In this document: positions 61,262-64,000 of the stretch, in pieces | How the letters are laid out: every line of letters starts with the position of its first letter | Numbering within the stretch: the stretch's first letter is position 1 | NCBI RefSeq assembly: GCF_039543205.1 | Contig: NZ_BAABJH010000001.1 | Location: 868,001-932,000, forward strand | Source: Flaviramulus_B aquimarinus | Lineage (GTDB): Bacteria > Bacteroidota > Bacteroidia > Flavobacteriales > Flavobacteriaceae | DNA: 64,000 nt | Direction: 5' to 3' | The notes under the pieces: model-generated | The model's database searches: none | The model's input: the letters and a program-made list of their open reading frames with translations, nothing else | Told to the model about the DNA's origin: nothing | Position numbers and translations under genes: made by a program

Positions 61262-61819
61262 ATGTATAAATCATTTTTAAGCCTAATTACCATTATCTTT
61301 CTTCTTGCCAGTTGCAACAAAAAACAAAACCCTTTTGAAATAGGCAAGCAACATATCGGTTTACTAACAGATTCAACACAAGTTAAAGATTTAAAAAACA
61401 TCTATGCAAACGATTCTATCGTTAAATTTATTAGCGGCGATGAGTTTACAGGAAATATTAATGCTATTGAAATTTTTGAAAAAGGCGGTAAAAAATTGTT
61501 AATCTTAACACCTAAGCAAGCATTAGATTCTACTTCTACAATTGGTAGTATAAGACTTCTTGATAAGCGTTATAAGACAGAAAAAAATATTTCAACTATA
61601 AGTACTTTTAAAGATATTCAAGAGCATTATAAAATATCAAGAATTAGCAATTTAATTAATTCCATTGTTATATCTCTTGATGGCATAAATGCTAGTTTTA
61701 CAATAGACAAAAAAGAACTTCCAGCAAACTTAAGGTTTGATATGGATTTAAAATTTGAACCTACCCATATTCCAGATAACGCAAAAATTAAATATTTTTT
61801 TATAAACTGGATTAATTAA
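61262..61819 (+). CDS. Lipoprotein of unknown function
   Basis: A 185-residue lipoprotein (FLSLITIIFLLASC, lipid Cys at 18). No family is recognised. It has mixed alpha/beta sequence (VKFISGDEFTGNINAIEIFE, TIGSIRLLDKRYKT, NSIVISLDGINASFTID). It precedes the YitT gene by nine bases and may share its transcript. Confidence 0.7.
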   Translation: MYKSFLSLITIIFLLASCNKKQNPFEIGKQHIGLLTDSTQVKDLKNIYANDSIVKFISGDEFTGNINAIEIFEKGGKKLLILTPKQALDSTSTIGSIRLLDKRYKTEKNISTISTFKDIQEHYKISRISNLINSIVISLDGINASFTIDKKELPANLRFDMDLKFEPTHIPDNAKIKYFFINWIN

Positions 61820-61828
61820 AAAAACTGA

Positions 61829-62812
61829 ATGAACCCATTCTTATCAAAATTATTAGTTGATGTCGCTCGAAAAAAGCTTGAAAAAAAACAAGCTAACAAT
61901 CAACCTATTAGCAAAAAGCAAATAGTACCTTTGGTAAGAAATTTTCAAGTTGAGCTATCGCATGCTATTAAAGAATACATTTTTATTATAATTGGTGTGT
62001 TTTCTGCAGGTTTTGGTTTAAAGGGCTTTTTATTACCAAACCACTTTATTGATGGTGGAGCAACTGGAATTTCACTGCTTTTAGAAAATATAACATCATT
62101 AAACCTTGGGCTTCTTTTAGTGGTCGTAAACCTTCCTTTTATTATTCTAGCTTCAAAAATAATAGGTAAAAAATTTGCTATTAAAAGTATTATAGCTATT
62201 ACACTTTTGGCCTTTGTTGTTCATTTTGTAAACTACCCAACCATAACCGAAGACAAACTATTAATAGCAGTTTTTGGTGGGTTCTTTCTAGGATCAGGTA
62301 TTGGTTTATCCATGAGAGGTGGAAGTGTTATAGACGGCACAGAGGTTTTAGCTATTTTTTTAAGTAGAAAATTTTCACTTACCATTGGTGACGTGTTATT
62401 CTTAATTAATATTTTAATATTTTCTGCTGGTGCTTATGTTTTATCCATTGAAACCTCTTTATATGCTATGCTCACCTATTTAGCAGCAGCCAGGACTGTT
62501 GATTTTGTAGTTGATGGTGTTGAAGAGTATGTTGGTGTAACGATCATATCCAACAAACATGAAGAATTACGTTTAATGTTAACTAAAAAACTCCGAAGAG
62601 CATGTACTATTTATGCCGGTAAAGGCGGTTATGGTTCAACAGGTTATAGTTATGACAAAGATATTATTTACACCGTTGTTACAAGACTAGAACTAGCAAA
62701 ACTACAAACCGAAATTGATAAAATTGACGGAAAGGCCTTTGTGATTATGGGCGTAGTAAAAGATTTAAAAGGTGGCATGATTAAGAAAAAGCCATTAAAA
62801 GAAAATCATTAA
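61829..62812 (+). CDS. YitT family membrane protein (DUF161/DUF2179)
   Basis: A 327-residue protein with a basic N-terminal stretch, five to six membrane helices (YIFIIIGVFSAGFGLKGFLL, LLLVVVNLPFIILASKI, SIIAITLLAFVVHF), the repeat LSMRGGSVIDGTEVLAIFLS, and a soluble C-terminal domain (DUF2179) from about 235 (GVTIISNKHEELRLMLTKKL, YGSTGYSYDKDIIYTVVTRL). The family probably transports something or senses, but no substrate is established. Confidence 0.9.
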   Translation: MNPFLSKLLVDVARKKLEKKQANNQPISKKQIVPLVRNFQVELSHAIKEYIFIIIGVFSAGFGLKGFLLPNHFIDGGATGISLLLENITSLNLGLLLVVVNLPFIILASKIIGKKFAIKSIIAITLLAFVVHFVNYPTITEDKLLIAVFGGFFLGSGIGLSMRGGSVIDGTEVLAIFLSRKFSLTIGDVLFLINILIFSAGAYVLSIETSLYAMLTYLAAARTVDFVVDGVEEYVGVTIISNKHEELRLMLTKKLRRACTIYAGKGGYGSTGYSYDKDIIYTVVTRLELAKLQTEIDKIDGKAFVIMGVVKDLKGGMIKKKPLKENH

Positions 62813-62826
62813 GCATTTACAAAATT

Positions 62827-63195
62827 ATGTCTCAAAAAAAATACATCATTCAAAACAACCCATTCATTGTACCAACAACAGATGGCAAGATTATAAAAGA
62901 ACATTTCGGAAATGCAACCGACAGGAATTCTCAATTAAGCATTGCTCACATGAAAGCGCCAGCTGGTTGGAGTGAGCCTTTTCAAACTCCAAAATTTGAT
63001 GAATTTACATTTATTATTAGCGGTAAAAAACAATTTATTATTGATGGAGAAACTGTTGTTTTAGAAGCAGGTCAATCTATAAAAATAGAAAAGAATACTA
63101 GAGTCCAATACTCCAATCCGTTTACCGAAGTCTGTGAATATATTGCTATATGCACCCCAGCATTTTCTATGAATTTAGTAAATAGAGAAGATTAA
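62827..63195 (+). CDS. Cupin-domain protein
   Basis: A 122-residue single-domain cupin. The beta-barrel motifs are degenerate: SEPFQTPKFDEFTFIISGKK, then FIIDGETVVLEAGQSIKIEK and the final YIAICTPAFS. The usual metal-binding His pair is not obvious, with Glu still present in FDEFTF. Possibly an ethanolamine-utilisation-like or signalling cupin. Its stop abuts the start of the next gene. Confidence 0.8.
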   Translation: MSQKKYIIQNNPFIVPTTDGKIIKEHFGNATDRNSQLSIAHMKAPAGWSEPFQTPKFDEFTFIISGKKQFIIDGETVVLEAGQSIKIEKNTRVQYSNPFTEVCEYIAICTPAFSMNLVNRED

Positions 63196-64000
63196 ATGAG
63201 CGAATACCTTCCTAAAATTGCTGGCTCTACAATAAATTTTATAAGCCATTTTTCAATTCAATCTGCAACCAAACTCGCTGTTAAATTATTTTCAACACCC
63301 AAAAGAGAAAAACCAAGCCAAGAGGAAGTCAGTTACCTTAACACCTCAATCCAAGAAGACGTAACCTATAAAGATTTTTCATTAAAAACATATCATTGGA
63401 GTGGGAAAAAAGACACTATCTTATTAGCTCACGGCTGGGAAAGTAATGCCTATAGATGGAAAGATTTAATTAATCAACTTCAAGCATTAGATTATAACGT
63501 AATTGCTCTAGATGCACCAGCGCACGGTAATTCTGGGAGCAAAGTATTTAATGCTTTATTATATTCGGAATGCCTACATGTAATCATCAAAAAAAATCAG
63601 GCCAACATCATTATAGGTCACTCAATAGGTGGTACTTCATGTGCTATTTCTACAAAAAAATATAACCTGCCATCTGTTAATAAACTCATATTATTAGGTG
63701 CTCCATCTAGTTTAGTTAGACTTTTAGATAACTATATTGACATGATGAGTTACAACAAAAAGGTTTTCGAGGCGGTTAATCAATATTACTTAAACCGTTA
63801 CAACCATTTATCAGAATATTTTGCTACAGAAAATTTGTTTAAAAACATCCCTTTACAAGGACTTATTATTCACGACAAAAAAGATAGAATCATCTCTTAT
63901 AGAGATGCTTTAGAAATTTCGAAATACTACAAAGACGCTAAACTAATAAAAACAATTGGGCTAGGTCATGGTCTTAAATCAGATAAAGTTTACCAATATA
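63196..64000 (+). CDS. Alpha/beta hydrolase (partial)
   Basis: An open frame from the ATG at 63196, directly after the cupin stop, continues past the window end; 268 residues are visible. It has the alpha/beta hydrolase fold: oxyanion HGWESNAYRW, nucleophile elbow GHSIGGTS (Ser), acid in HDKKDRIIS and base His in IGLGHGL. The substrate is unknown, though an esterase or thioesterase is likely. It probably forms one transcript with the cupin. Confidence 0.82.
   Translation, partial: MSEYLPKIAGSTINFISHFSIQSATKLAVKLFSTPKREKPSQEEVSYLNTSIQEDVTYKDFSLKTYHWSGKKDTILLAHGWESNAYRWKDLINQLQALDYNVIALDAPAHGNSGSKVFNALLYSECLHVIIKKNQANIIIGHSIGGTSCAISTKKYNLPSVNKLILLGAPSSLVRLLDNYIDMMSYNKKVFEAVNQYYLNRYNHLSEYFATENLFKNIPLQGLIIHDKKDRIISYRDALEISKYYKDAKLIKTIGLGHGLKSDKVYQY

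Overview
The window comes from an AT-rich chromosome of the phylum Bacteroidota, most likely a marine member of the Flavobacteriaceae. Pointers are a fused SecDF, the gliding lipoprotein GldI, a Bacteroidetes-type signal peptidase, repeated promoter -7 boxes of the form TAnnTTTG, tyrosine recombinases of the IntDOT-like type, and a GatB-AspS fusion.

Region 1 (1 to about 13.9 kb) is accessory DNA abutting a tRNA-Pro(TGG) gene. It holds a partial TolC-like efflux gene with a TetR regulator, a redox operon (two PNPOx-fold proteins, a ferredoxin-type reductase, a deaminase, a truncated moeA), a DsrE protein, a secreted alpha/beta hydrolase with its own TetR, and three related tyrosine recombinase genes. 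Two recombinase genes are broken; the third is intact and lies next to tRNA-Pro. Between the second and third sits a three-gene cassette led by a HEPN-like protein, divergent from a small XRE regulator. Both TetR genes have matching palindromic operators.

Region 2 (13.9 to 35 kb) is ordinary core genome: udk, a DivIC-like gene and both methylmalonyl-CoA mutase subunits; an AraC-type sensor/regulator and an outer-membrane barrel protein; parA-parB, dapB, lepB; then a minus-strand block with an EEP nuclease, two rhomboids, mutL, two small paralogous membrane proteins, ribH and a TPR protein.

Region 3 (35 to 51.5 kb) holds recF and a DciA-like gene, two cold-shock genes, ndk, a DHH phosphoesterase, gldI, a cyclophilin/FKBP fusion, lgt, a GNAT gene followed by a multi-hairpin element, secDF, mdh and gyrB.

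Region 4 (51.5 to 64 kb) contains the most interesting system: an operon for a divergent GatC, GatA and a GatB-AspS fusion. It is preceded by a 15-codon leader peptide with ten Asn codons, overlapping hairpins and an intrinsic terminator. This is the layout of a ribosome-mediated attenuator that would sense Asn-tRNA(Asn), the predicted product of the operon. The window ends with queE, a duplicated secreted protein, a DUF853 ATPase, a YitT protein, a cupin and a partial alpha/beta hydrolase.

All family calls rest on reading the sequence and recalled motifs; no database search was run.
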